Of a DNA stretch of 43,634 nucleotides, positions 33,400 through 42,135 are shown piece by piece; position 1 is the first letter of the stretch, and the number at the start of each line of letters is the position of its first letter. The position numbers were made by a program, and so were the translations under genes. This stretch comes from Dehalococcoidia bacterium. GTDB taxonomy: Bacteria > Chloroflexota > Dehalococcoidia > GIF9 > AB-539-J10. The notes under the pieces are model-generated. The model made no database searches. It was not told the DNA's origin and saw nothing but the letters and a program-made list of their open reading frames with translations. The stretch is taken from assembly GCA_021160725.1 (NCBI GenBank), contig JAGHCA010000039.1:1-43634 (forward strand). Direction: 5' to 3'.

Positions 33400-34647
33400 C
33401 TATGTTGGGAGCTCTACTTCCCCTTTTAGCCAAGGATGCCCTACTTTTTCTAAGAACTCTAGAAGCTCATCCACATTTTTTACATCTTCCTCTGTAGCTA
33501 TTTTATCGTAGAGCCCTTTCTCTTCCAAGACATCTTTATATCTTGCCTTTAACTCCCTTGGCATCCACACAACTCTAGCCAGGCCACCATCTGCCTGGAT
33601 GAATTTGGGAGACCGCAGTTGTTCTAATCCGGTCCCCAGTCTTCCTTCTACTTGTTTCCCTCCAGAAGTCTCACCAGCCATATGGGAAAATGTCTCCCCA
33701 ATTACAGTTTCACCCTTGAATTCTCGATGCACTACACCAAAGGCATCCACCTCAGGAATATAATACACAATTGCCTCGAAACAGCCACAGGACGTATGTG
33801 GGTGCTCAAATGCACTATACAGATAAACTCTATCGTAGGTTCCCAGTGATTTCTCAGCCTCCACCTTATTCACCCCTGAGTATTCACCTTTTATAGCATC
33901 TATAAGTTCCCCCTTTGGTATAGCAAATATGGGCCCCTCAGGGTCAATCTTGGCAGCGGCTCTACCGTCAAACCAATTTATCGCTCCACAGTTGGCAATT
34001 CTATTCGGAGTTATAATAGAGACATGGGTTGGAGCAAAACTCTGGCACAGAACACAGCCGTAAAAAGTATCCACATCCTCATCATTTAAAGTCTTTGCCC
34101 GTTCATCTCTGGCAGCATAGACTTCCATGGCATAGGGAAGAAGCTCCTCTATCTTATTTTCATCGGTGATAATAGTGATTTGGATTTTCTCGATAATCGG
34201 CATCTCTGATGTATAAAGCAGGATATAAACCTCTCCCAATTCTCGCAGTGAATTAAAGCCTTTTTTATAGCAGTCCTTACTTACCCTCATCCACATATCC
34301 TGCCTTTGATTCATGTGATACCAGCCCTCGACATAATTAGTGAACATATGAATCCTTCTCTCAATGATCGCTTCGGCGTCCTTGTCTAATTCTCCCCCAG
34401 CAACATCTACCAGAATGGCAATAGGATAGGTACCACCGCCTTTCTCTTCATCATAAGGCTCTAAATCACATAGGTCCGGGCCGATAATCTCTACTTTCGC
34501 ATTTTCTACTTCCTCAGGACTCTTGACTGTTGCTAATTCAAATTTGTGCGCTACTTTTGGCCCACCGAACTCAATGTACAGGTTTTCCTTCCTTATCACT
34601 TCTCCTTCATACTGAGGCCCAATATCTACATGGAATTCGCCTGCCAT
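33400..34647 (-). CDS. cdhC: Acetyl-CoA synthase beta subunit, short archaeal type
   Basis: A 415-residue catalytic subunit that joins methyl, CO and CoA at the nickel-iron-sulfur A-cluster. It lacks the N-terminal CODH-binding domain of bacterial AcsB (about 730 residues), so it is the archaeal CdhC form. A-cluster region: GCVLCQSFAPTHVSIITP, then NCGAINWFD, and later SCGCFEAI (nickel site Cys-Gly-Cys). In the homologues I remember (THVCI.TP), the position after THV is Cys, a [4Fe-4S] ligand (Cys518 in Moorella numbering); here the codon is TCT, Ser. All other expected ligands are present. It lies 5 bases after cdhB. Confidence 0.94.
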   Translation of the reverse strand: MAGEFHVDIGPQYEGEVIRKENLYIEFGGPKVAHKFELATVKSPEEVENAKVEIIGPDLCDLEPYDEEKGGGTYPIAILVDVAGGELDKDAEAIIERRIHMFTNYVEGWYHMNQRQDMWMRVSKDCYKKGFNSLRELGEVYILLYTSEMPIIEKIQITIITDENKIEELLPYAMEVYAARDERAKTLNDEDVDTFYGCVLCQSFAPTHVSIITPNRIANCGAINWFDGRAAAKIDPEGPIFAIPKGELIDAIKGEYSGVNKVEAEKSLGTYDRVYLYSAFEHPHTSCGCFEAIVYYIPEVDAFGVVHREFKGETVIGETFSHMAGETSGGKQVEGRLGTGLEQLRSPKFIQADGGLARVVWMPRELKARYKDVLEEKGLYDKIATEEDVKNVDELLEFLEKVGHPWLKGEVELPT

Positions 34648-34652
34648 TTTCC

Positions 34653-35204
34653 CTAGCTTCCTTTCTCTAAATTAGCTACCAGGTTCTCTAAGAACTCCTG
34701 CCACTTCACATCTTTTTTAAAGTTGGGGAGTGAGTAGTTGGCATGGGGGAAATAATGCTTACACAGCGTCATAGTCTTTAGATGAGGTGCAAAGTGTTTG
34801 AGCGTAGAAAGACTTTGATTACCAAGATCCGATCTTATGCCAAAGAAAATAACCAGGTCATGGTTTCCTACCTTCTTAACTCCCGGCCAGTCTGGGTCTT
34901 TAAGAGCATTTACTATCTCAACGACATCATAAACGCTGTCAGGCTTCACCCCAAGCTCTACCACCTTTCCTTTAGTCTGAGCTGTCGCACATATTGGGAT
35001 ATTAGCCACTTTAGCTATGTCAAGGGCGTACTCCAGAAGCAGTTTTCCATCAGGCGAAGATTCTAGCAATAGAGGGCCAATCACAAGCAGGGGCCTTTTA
35101 GCCTTCTTAATCAGATTGGCATACTCTGCGGGGTCCTCAACCAGTCTGGCTGATTTGATTCCCGTTAAAACATTAACCCTGTGGCGCGGTATTACTGAAC
35201 TCAT
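34653..35204 (-). CDS. cdhB: CODH/ACS epsilon subunit, archaeal type
   Basis: A 183-residue Rossmann-like protein of the CdhB family (KKAKRPLLVIGPLLLE, IPICATAQTKG, DLVIFFGIRSDLGNQSLSTLKHF). In methanogens this subunit sits on the alpha subunit and may bind FAD or help electron transfer. Its presence supports the archaeal form of the whole CODH unit. SD is poor; the leader contains two tiny reading frames (ATGGCTTAA and ATGAAAAAATGA, the latter overlapping the start), so translation may depend on coupling with cdhA. Confidence 0.88.
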   Translation of the reverse strand: MSSVIPRHRVNVLTGIKSARLVEDPAEYANLIKKAKRPLLVIGPLLLESSPDGKLLLEYALDIAKVANIPICATAQTKGKVVELGVKPDSVYDVVEIVNALKDPDWPGVKKVGNHDLVIFFGIRSDLGNQSLSTLKHFAPHLKTMTLCKHYFPHANYSLPNFKKDVKWQEFLENLVANLEKGS

Positions 35205-35235
35205 TTTTTCATCTTTTTAAGCCATTTTCCTGTTA

Positions 35236-37545
35236 CTAGTGTATCACTGCATCCACAGGAACTTTAGTAGGATAGGTGCCAATGAGGGTAGGCAATCCAA
35301 TAGGCTCTCTGGGTTGCCAGCCGATTTCCTGTAGATGTGCCCGTACTTCCTTTTTATAGACTAGCGGTATGTCAGCATCCCTGCGGACAAAGAGGTGTAA
35401 GTCTTCGGGAAGACCAGGTCCAATATACTTCCTATACAGGGAAATATAGTGGTTCAGCTTTATCGCTCTTCCCTGAGGAGTATCGTTTCTTCTTATGCAA
35501 AGCTTGGCAATCATGGGCATAGCTTTTTCTTTAGTCTCACATACGTAAGCCAGGTGCTCAGGCGCTGGCTCCACAGTATCCACAATCTCCCTCTTCCTAG
35601 CATCCATAACCTTCCAGTCGTCCTCTTCCTTTCTGGAGAGGAATAGTCTTCTATACTTGGAGGAGTGAGGTCCCAAAACAACAGGAACACCCAGCCTGTT
35701 AAACCCTGTACCAATGGAAGCCGCCTTTTGGGACATTGCTCCCCAAGCTACGCCACAGACACCTACCCTGTTAAGGACGTAATCGGCCATGACCTCGTAG
35801 TTGCCTCTCAAGGGAAGAGCAGCAAAGATATTGGCTATTTTTATTGCTGCTCCAGAGATATGAGCATTGGAGACACAGGAGCCAATATTTACTACGCCTC
35901 CAGCAGCGAAGTCTGGGGGATATTTCTCGTAAACAGTCAAGCCATCCTTGTCCTTTTTCATTCCGGCGACCATAGCAGCACATCCTGTGAGAACCACGAT
36001 ATACTTTCTCTTGGCGAATTCATCCACCATGTCAGCAACATCATCTATATCGGGGTAGTTAGAACATCCTACTAAGGCAATAACTCCCGGGATTGTGCCT
36101 AAAGTTATAGGCGCACCAACGTTTCTTATTTCGGTATCCATAACTGGACCACGTCCAGTCCTGCATTTCCAAGTCTCCATGCTTGCTGCCGTCTGCATTA
36201 TCTTAAAGATAGGAACATTGTTGGGACATTCTTGTTCACACTTACCGCAGCCAATACATTGCAGGATTTGCTGCCTTATTAAATCAAAGTCACCTTTAGC
36301 GACCTCAGTGATACCACCGCCAATATTAAAGAGGTTAGGACACACCTGCTCGCACATTTTACAGTTAGTGCACTTCTTAGCCAGTTCTATGGCTTCTTCC
36401 TCCGTTAACCACCCCTTCTTCCTCTGAGGAGCGATTTCCATGGCAACTTTAACCGCTACCTCGGCCGCCTTTATAGAGTCCAGGATTGCAAATTGTTCTT
36501 TATTATCCACCATTCGCCTTACTATCTCATCAGTATCTATTTCTGTGGCATCCTCAAGTCCATACATAGCCTTATCCAGACAGGCGATAACTGCTGAACC
36601 AACCTTGGCTGCTTCCTGAGGTGTATCTGTCCTGATGCACTGCTCATCAGTCATTATCACATCGGCGATACCTGCCCTCATGAAGAAAAGTGCGCGGGAA
36701 AGAGGACCAACTATTTTGGCTTTGCTCGAATATCTGGTTGTCTCCAGCGCAGTGCAACACAGGCCACAAACTTCTACCTGGTCTTCAAGGTTGTGCTCCC
36801 TGAGGTAGTCAATTACCACCGTCGAAGTAGCTGGGTTATGCCCTGATACTAGGATCACGGGCTTACTTTTATCTATCGCTCCCCATCCCATGTCAACTAG
36901 AGGTGTCTCAGCAACAGAGGCAGGAAAACCAAATCCCACTATTTGTGCAATATCAGCAATTTCCATCCCTACATGGTCCAGCATGCTAGCATGCAGGGCC
37001 TTGGACTCATAGTCCAAAGCGCTTCCCTCTTGCCCTGTATGGCAAGAATCAAGGAGATGAGTAATTTCCTTGAAAACATACTCTAGAGCTATTTGAAGAT
37101 CCCCTAGAGTCTCAGGCTTCAAACCTACAACTGTCCTTATATTTGGCGCTTCCACTTCGATAAATGTTCCTAAGTCTATCTTCTTATCCAGACCACGTTT
37201 TTCAATCAAGAACTCCAGAATATGCCCACCATGTGCAGCATGAGCAGAGCATCCCATCAAGCAGGCGAGAAGTACAAACCTGGCTTGCTGGGTAGCTATG
37301 TCAATACCACAGGCGCCTCTTCTTCCTTCGGTTAAGTCACACTTACCGTATGTACAGAAGCAACACAAATCACAGAATGGCATATAAAAAGGCGCATATG
37401 TTTTCAATAACCTCATGTCCCACTGTCTGAGGTCAGGAATTTCCGGCATCGGAGTGGGCCCTACTGGCTCCCAAGGAATCTCTGCCTTAATACGCTCGTA
37501 AATCTCCTCTAATTTCTGTGATAGCTTTTTCCCCGTTGCTGACAT
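35236..37545 (-). CDS. cdhA: Carbon monoxide dehydrogenase catalytic (alpha) subunit, archaeal type
   Basis: A 769-residue CODH that interconverts CO2 and CO at its nickel-iron-sulfur C-cluster. The N-terminal B/D-cluster region has CDLCCFCTYGKCDLTEGRRGACG. Unlike bacterial CooS/AcsA, it contains two additional ferredoxin motifs in the middle (CTNCKMCEQVCP, CIGCGKCEQECP), diagnostic of CdhA. C-cluster cysteines are seen in EVCGLCCTALE, LVGCSNYPD, VLTGCAAM and IGSCVSNAH. The frame opens further to 37656, but that part overlaps acsD; ATG 37545, three bases after the acsD stop codon begins, is the sensible start. Confidence 0.94.
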   Translation of the reverse strand: MSATGKKLSQKLEEIYERIKAEIPWEPVGPTPMPEIPDLRQWDMRLLKTYAPFYMPFCDLCCFCTYGKCDLTEGRRGACGIDIATQQARFVLLACLMGCSAHAAHGGHILEFLIEKRGLDKKIDLGTFIEVEAPNIRTVVGLKPETLGDLQIALEYVFKEITHLLDSCHTGQEGSALDYESKALHASMLDHVGMEIADIAQIVGFGFPASVAETPLVDMGWGAIDKSKPVILVSGHNPATSTVVIDYLREHNLEDQVEVCGLCCTALETTRYSSKAKIVGPLSRALFFMRAGIADVIMTDEQCIRTDTPQEAAKVGSAVIACLDKAMYGLEDATEIDTDEIVRRMVDNKEQFAILDSIKAAEVAVKVAMEIAPQRKKGWLTEEEAIELAKKCTNCKMCEQVCPNLFNIGGGITEVAKGDFDLIRQQILQCIGCGKCEQECPNNVPIFKIMQTAASMETWKCRTGRGPVMDTEIRNVGAPITLGTIPGVIALVGCSNYPDIDDVADMVDEFAKRKYIVVLTGCAAMVAGMKKDKDGLTVYEKYPPDFAAGGVVNIGSCVSNAHISGAAIKIANIFAALPLRGNYEVMADYVLNRVGVCGVAWGAMSQKAASIGTGFNRLGVPVVLGPHSSKYRRLFLSRKEEDDWKVMDARKREIVDTVEPAPEHLAYVCETKEKAMPMIAKLCIRRNDTPQGRAIKLNHYISLYRKYIGPGLPEDLHLFVRRDADIPLVYKKEVRAHLQEIGWQPREPIGLPTLIGTYPTKVPVDAVIH

Positions 37546-37547
37546 TT

Positions 37548-38453
37548 TTATTGTACTCCGATTGTTTCCTTTACCAAACTCAAGGCCACGGGATGCCTTA
37601 ATACAAGGATATTTGCTCCAGCCAAAAGGAGCGATAGCGCTGTTATCCCTTCCCAAAGCAAGCCTTGTTCTTTGCTTTCCTTAGCTTGCTTTGTCTTCCA
37701 ACACTCATCTCCAAGATTGGCGATTATAGGCATCATAGCCATATTATCTTTAGTTATCACACCAATCTGCTTTACCCTCTCCATTAGAGAGAAACTATAT
37801 TCCATGCCATAGCCCAATGCTGAAGACAAGGGGTCTATCACAATTCTATCCGAGGGAAAGAACTTGCTGAGTTTCACATTCAACTCTTTAAGCAGATTGA
37901 TATCCAAGGGAGTTTGGGCGATAGCTGTATGCCCATGCTCTAAAATCGCCCTGCCCACCACTTCGTAATTTTCCTTGAGCACGGGGCCTATGAGAAGGTT
38001 CATTCCATTACACGTTTCAGCAACCTTAGGAAGAACCTCAGCATCTTTGTTCTCGTCTCCTGAGCCATAGACAATCAAAGGCACATCTATTGCCTCGGCT
38101 ATTTCTTTGACCAATGCCGCCGCTTTGTCAGCAGGAGTATCCTTGCCCGCCGGGTCGGTGCCCACAAGGTAAAGAGAAACTGCATCCACAGCAAAATCTT
38201 GACATTTCTTAGCCCACTTAATTGGCTCGGAGATTACGTCTTTAAAAGGCTCAATCAGATGCTCTGGCCAATCCTGAGGTTCCATATCAAGAACTTCCAA
38301 GGCAAACCTCGCTGGATTAGCATTTGAGCCCTGATCAAAAAAGTGAAGAGGGAGAATATTCTCTCCCCCAATCTTTAAGCTCTTCCTGCCTTCTCCAATA
38401 ATTACCTCTCTCACTACTCCAGCATATGCTTCGACTGGTGCTTTATATTCCAT
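37548..38453 (-). CDS. acsD: Corrinoid iron-sulfur protein small (delta) subunit
   Basis: A 301-residue TIM-barrel protein (LPLHFFDQGSNANPARFALEVLD, in two parts; VDAVSLYLVGTDPAGKD; IVYGSGDENKDAEVLPKVAE; DPLSSALGYGMEYSFSLMER). It pairs with AcsC to hold the cobamide. It has a strong SD (GGAGAGG) and lies 12 bases after acsE. Its C-terminal end (LAGANILVLRHPVAL) is typical of the family. Confidence 0.94.
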   Translation of the reverse strand: MEYKAPVEAYAGVVREVIIGEGRKSLKIGGENILPLHFFDQGSNANPARFALEVLDMEPQDWPEHLIEPFKDVISEPIKWAKKCQDFAVDAVSLYLVGTDPAGKDTPADKAAALVKEIAEAIDVPLIVYGSGDENKDAEVLPKVAETCNGMNLLIGPVLKENYEVVGRAILEHGHTAIAQTPLDINLLKELNVKLSKFFPSDRIVIDPLSSALGYGMEYSFSLMERVKQIGVITKDNMAMMPIIANLGDECWKTKQAKESKEQGLLWEGITALSLLLAGANILVLRHPVALSLVKETIGVQ

Positions 38454-38465
38454 CTTTTTCCTCTC

Positions 38466-39362
38466 CTAACTTTCCAGCCATGCATTGGAGTATAAGGTCT
38501 CTCCCATGAGAACCTTGGCTGTTTTCACATACTCAAGTTTTCTTTGAGGTAGAACAGAGAGGTCTATATCCTCTCCATCCATGATCTTATAAACAAGCTC
38601 GCAAATTTCCGGCATTTCCCCCTTAACTAAACTCATAAGTTCCTTGTCCAAAGGATCAGCGATAGCAGAATATAGCTTATTCTTACCCAACATAACCAGA
38701 TATGTGCGGTTAAGAAGCGGTCGGAGTTCACTGGGTACCCCATTGGATAAATTGGAAAGCCCCACTGTTGACTTAACTCCAGGCAGAACATCTTCAAGTA
38801 TCTTGATAAATTCCAAACAGGCTACAGCAAATCTTTGTCCCTCACCAGCAGTACTCACAGGGAGAATTATGGGATCAACCCAGATATCCTCGTTGGGAAT
38901 TCCCAATTCATTGGCATAGGCAACCGTGTCCATAATACTCTCTATTTTGGAATCAACATCTGGAGGCATTCCCTTATCTGTCATCACCGAAATCACCACA
39001 TCGCAGTTATATTTTCGGGCTAATGGAAGCATTTGTTCTTTAGAATCAGTCTTCCCCGAAGCAGAGTTAAGCAAAGGTCGCTTCTGGCAAGCTTTCAAGC
39101 CTGCCTCCATAGCTACAGGATTCATAGTATCTATGGACAAGGGTAAATCAGTAGTTTCCTGAACTGTGTTAACCAACCACTGCATAGTTTCCTCGGTGTC
39201 TTTTTTCATGGGGCCAACATTCAAGTCAATGTAATCGGCCCCAGCTTCAGCTTGGGCTTTAGCCAAATCTTGGATGACTTTGGGATCTCTTTCTCTTATC
39301 GCTGTAGAGACTGCCCTGGCAAGGACATGTATATTTTCACCTATGATAACCGTCTCAAGCAC
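38466..39362 (-). CDS. acsE: Methyltetrahydrofolate:corrinoid protein methyltransferase
   Basis: A 298-residue pterin-binding TIM-barrel enzyme that moves the methyl group from methyl-THF (made by MetF) to the corrinoid protein AcsCD. Motifs: IGENIHVLARAV, DYIDLNVGP, LSIDTMNPVAMEAGL, WVDPIILPVS, and GLSNLSNGVP, which contains the conserved Asn of the methyl site, then LNRTYLVM. Start is GTG at 39362, with an AGGGGG tract directly abutting it. This is the first gene of the ACS operon, behind the best promoter in the window. Confidence 0.94.
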   Translation of the reverse strand: MLETVIIGENIHVLARAVSTAIRERDPKVIQDLAKAQAEAGADYIDLNVGPMKKDTEETMQWLVNTVQETTDLPLSIDTMNPVAMEAGLKACQKRPLLNSASGKTDSKEQMLPLARKYNCDVVISVMTDKGMPPDVDSKIESIMDTVAYANELGIPNEDIWVDPIILPVSTAGEGQRFAVACLEFIKILEDVLPGVKSTVGLSNLSNGVPSELRPLLNRTYLVMLGKNKLYSAIADPLDKELMSLVKGEMPEICELVYKIMDGEDIDLSVLPQRKLEYVKTAKVLMGETLYSNAWLES

Positions 39363-39401
39363 CCCCTGATCTATCCATTCGATATCTCAAATAGTCTATG
39401 C

Positions 39402-39430
39402 ACTTTAGCAAGGGTAAGAGCGTTTGTCAA
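39402..39430 (-). promoter_or_regulatory. Sigma70-type promoter of the ACS operon
   Basis: On the minus strand: perfect TTGACA (39430-39425), 17 bases, TAAAGT (39407-39402) with an extended TGC just before it. Transcription should start near 39395, about 33 bases before acsE. The -10 lies in TAAAGTGCATA, an 11-base word also found before the NarL-type regulator (13244-13254). Confidence 0.6.
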
Positions 39431-39486
39431 AAATTTCTCCCCCCAGAGAAAAGAACAAGCGATAATCAGCGTTAATTTCACCGCTT

Positions 39487-39495
39487 TGCTATAAT
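39487..39495 (+). promoter_or_regulatory. Extended -10 promoter for the DnaJ-like gene
   Basis: TGCTATAAT is a perfect extended -10; no good -35 is seen. The expected leader is about 77 bases to the ATG at 39579. No CIRCE (HrcA) element is visible. Confidence 0.4.
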
Positions 39496-39578
39496 TTTTA
39501 CGAATTTCAGGGAATAGATAGACAGCAAAATCCTGACAATTATCTCAGACTCTCGACTAGTTAGGATAATAAGTTTAA

Positions 39579-40241
39579 ATGGCTAAGGATTATTATGGAA
39601 TCTTAGGCATTCCTCGGAATGCCTCGGATGCAGAAATCAAGAAAGCCTATCGAAAACTGGCCATGCGATATCATCCCGACCGCAATCCCGGAAGAGAAAA
39701 ATGGGCTAATGCGAAATTCAAGGAGATAAACGAGGCTTATGGAGTCCTTGGTGACCCTCAAAAAAGAAAACAGTACGATCAATTTGGCACTGTAGGCGGA
39801 ATAGGCGACGTCTTTAGTAGCCCTTTCACCCGAACCACTTTCGAGGATATGATGAAGGACTTTGGCGGAGCTGGCTTGAGATTTGATTTTCTTGATGACA
39901 TATTTGGCGATTTCTTGAAGGGCAGAGGCTCTTCTTTCTCCTTCAGAAGCTTCGGTGGCAGACCTGGCGAAATGAAATTTCAAGCCTGGCCGGGGCAAGA
40001 AATCAATCTGGACGAAATATTTGGCCAGGCTCGAAAAAACAATGCTGTTCACTATGAGCTTGCAATCAGCCCGCGAGAGGCCCTGCAAGGGGTGAGGAAG
40101 GTATTAAAAAGAAGAGGTAAAAAGCTGGAGGTAAGGATACCTGCCGGGGTGAGGACAGGCAGCGTGGTAAGATTGAGGAATGCTCGCCAAATAAGTGATG
40201 GTTTGCCGGGCGATATATTGATTAAAATTATAGTTAAATAA
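39579..40241 (+). CDS. Short DnaJ-like cochaperone (J domain plus partial C-terminal domain)
   Basis: A 220-residue protein. Residues 1-70 form a J domain with the HPD motif (YHPDRNPG), which stimulates DnaK ATPase. A Gly/Phe-rich linker follows ([31 protein letters not shown]). Residues about 150-220 match a single DnaJ C-terminal beta domain ([34 protein letters not shown]). There is no zinc-finger region, and the chain is far shorter than DnaJ or CbpA (about 300-380), so only one substrate-binding domain remains. It is divergent from the ACS operon. A role in ACS or CODH assembly is conceivable but nothing shows it. Confidence 0.87.
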   Translation: MAKDYYGILGIPRNASDAEIKKAYRKLAMRYHPDRNPGREKWANAKFKEINEAYGVLGDPQKRKQYDQFGTVGGIGDVFSSPFTRTTFEDMMKDFGGAGLRFDFLDDIFGDFLKGRGSSFSFRSFGGRPGEMKFQAWPGQEINLDEIFGQARKNNAVHYELAISPREALQGVRKVLKRRGKKLEVRIPAGVRTGSVVRLRNARQISDGLPGDILIKIIVK

Positions 40242-40271
40242 ATCCAGTCTTGCACCAGGATACAAACAAAG

Positions 40272-40298
40272 GACGAAGTACTGTGCTTCGCTTTCGTC
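40272..40298. other. Stem-loop after the DnaJ-like gene
   Basis: CGAAG (40274-40278) pairs with CTTCG (40286-40290) around a 7-base loop, with an alternative pairing GACGAA/TTCGTC (40272-40277/40293-40298). No T run follows, so it is not a standard terminator. Confidence 0.25.
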
Positions 40299-40438
40299 AA
40301 TGGTTTATTCAGCATAGGTTATACATACTCGATACATTTATGATAATATTGAGGAGATACATCGGTACATTTACCCTTGTAGAGCTTTGCACCCAAAGTC
40401 TATTCTACATAACTATTTAAGGTAGAGAGCCTCACACT

Positions 40439-41722
40439 ATGCCTTTGAATTTAGATTGGAAGCCACGTCGAATATTCTATGGGTGGTGGGTTGTAGGCGC
40501 ATGTTTCCTGATTTCACTATACGGGGGTGGAGTTGTTTTCTACGGGTTTACTGCCATCTTTGAACCTCTGGCTGATGAATTTGGTTGGAGCTATGCACAA
40601 ATTTCATTTGCCGCTTCACTACGTGGACTGGAGGCAGGCCTTCTTGCCCCATTGGTGGGATTGCTTGTCGACCGGTGGGGGCCAAGGAAATTGCTTCTCA
40701 GCGGATCAATCATTACCAGCCTGGGTTTAATGCTTCTCAGCCGTACCAGTTCCCTGGGCACATTCTATGGAGCCTTCGTGGTAATTGCTATAGGCATGAG
40801 CACGTGTAGCAGCACGGTGTTAATGACAGCGGTTGCCAACTGGTTCCGGAAGAAAATAGGTATAGCCACAGGGATTATGATTTGTGGTTATGGATTTAGC
40901 GGCTTGCTAGTGCCGGTCATGGTTGGTCTTATTGATAGATATGAGTGGCGGATGGCGATAGCCATCCTCGCCATAGGAATGTTGGCCATATGTTTACCAC
41001 TGTCTCTTTTAGTCCGCCATAAACCTGAACAATATGGCTACCAGCCCGACGGTGCAGTATATGAGGATGTAAAATCAAATGACTGCCCACTTCCAGCCGA
41101 ATCCGTTGAAGTAAATATTAAAGCGAGTCAAGCTATAAAGAGCCTCACCTTCTGGCACATCACTCTAGCACTATTGTGTCAGGCAGCAATAGTAAGTGCC
41201 ATTACTACACATGTAATGCCTTATCTCAGCAGCATTAATATCACCAGGGCAAAATCCAGCCTGATAGCCAGCGCAATCCCGTTGGTAAGCATTGGTGGCC
41301 GCATTGGTCTGGGCTGGCTTGGAGATAGAATAGATAAGAGGCGACTGATAGCCGGTGCTCTTGCAATGATATGTGGTGGTTTATTATGTTTCGGGTTTGC
41401 CTCCCCTGAAGCCAACTGGTTATTTATTCCTTTCCTCATCCTTTACGGTATTGGCTATGGGGGCAACAACACGTTGAGGGCGTCTGTGCTAAGTGAATTC
41501 TTTGGCAGAAGGAATTTCGGAGCCATACACGGCCTCGTGATAGGAATAATGATGATAGGAAGCATAGCTGGCCCACCCGTAGCCGGCTGGGTATTTGATA
41601 AGTGGCACAGTTACCAGCCGATATGGTTTGTGTTTGCTGGCCTTGCCGTTGCCGCTCTAGCATTGGCGGCAACCACACCCCCAATCAGCACTACAGTTCA
41701 ACAACCGATTGACAGGACGTAA
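40439..41722 (+). CDS. MFS transporter, monocarboxylate/oxalate-formate type
   Basis: A 427-residue major-facilitator protein with 12 expected membrane segments. The start FYGWWVVGACFLISLYGGGVVFYGF (two overlapping parts) and the loop LVDRWGPRKLLL after helix 2 are typical of the OFA/monocarboxylate branch, as is a GDRIDKRR loop in the second half. A hydrophilic linker of about 40 residues (around residues 197-235) separates the halves. The substrate is probably an organic acid, which would suit the aldehyde/acid oxidoreductase gene downstream, but cannot be read from sequence. The gene stands alone; SD before the ATG at 40439 is weak. Confidence 0.85.
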   Translation: MPLNLDWKPRRIFYGWWVVGACFLISLYGGGVVFYGFTAIFEPLADEFGWSYAQISFAASLRGLEAGLLAPLVGLLVDRWGPRKLLLSGSIITSLGLMLLSRTSSLGTFYGAFVVIAIGMSTCSSTVLMTAVANWFRKKIGIATGIMICGYGFSGLLVPVMVGLIDRYEWRMAIAILAIGMLAICLPLSLLVRHKPEQYGYQPDGAVYEDVKSNDCPLPAESVEVNIKASQAIKSLTFWHITLALLCQAAIVSAITTHVMPYLSSINITRAKSSLIASAIPLVSIGGRIGLGWLGDRIDKRRLIAGALAMICGGLLCFGFASPEANWLFIPFLILYGIGYGGNNTLRASVLSEFFGRRNFGAIHGLVIGIMMIGSIAGPPVAGWVFDKWHSYQPIWFVFAGLAVAALALAATTPPISTTVQQPIDRT

Positions 41723-42135
41723 CCCTAGAATGTGGTCGCTTAATCTATTGGGCTGAGGACGGAGGCAACTAAGCCTTATAAATCAAGCTATTACTAAATT
41801 CAAGTTAGCCCTTACAATCTTGATTAGAAGCACAACAGAAAGAAGATCTAAGATTGCCAAGTAAGTTAGGAAAGTCGATAAGTCCCACCGTGACTCCATT
41901 TCCCTGTCCACATCAACCGCACATGTTACAGAGTCAAATGAACAACCTCCTGCATTTTACACTCGTTTGTCTCAGTCAATGGAGAATGAAAAATCAAATA
42001 AAACAATTTTTCCTCAATCGTCACAAATTACTTTTGAATGTGGTATATTTATTACAGAAAATTCCCAACGATTCACAAATATGATACACGGCATTTTGAC
42101 CAATTGCCTCAATATAGATTACTAGGAAAATAAGC
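41723..42135. other. Intergenic region without a recognisable gene
   Basis: 413 AT-rich bases between the MFS gene and the aldehyde oxidoreductase gene. A possible 76-codon frame at 41854-42084 has no SD and no family features. A TATATT at 42044-42049 could be a -10 for the downstream gene, but no -35 of quality is seen. The last bases hold its SD (AGGA at 42124). Confidence 0.5.

Noticed and set aside
37546-37656. 37-residue N-terminal extension of CdhA.
   Set aside because: It lies wholly inside the acsD gene in another frame; CdhA homology begins after ATG 37545.
41854-42084. 76-codon frame between the MFS and aldehyde oxidoreductase genes.
   Set aside because: No SD, low-complexity AT-rich composition, no similarity that I recognise.
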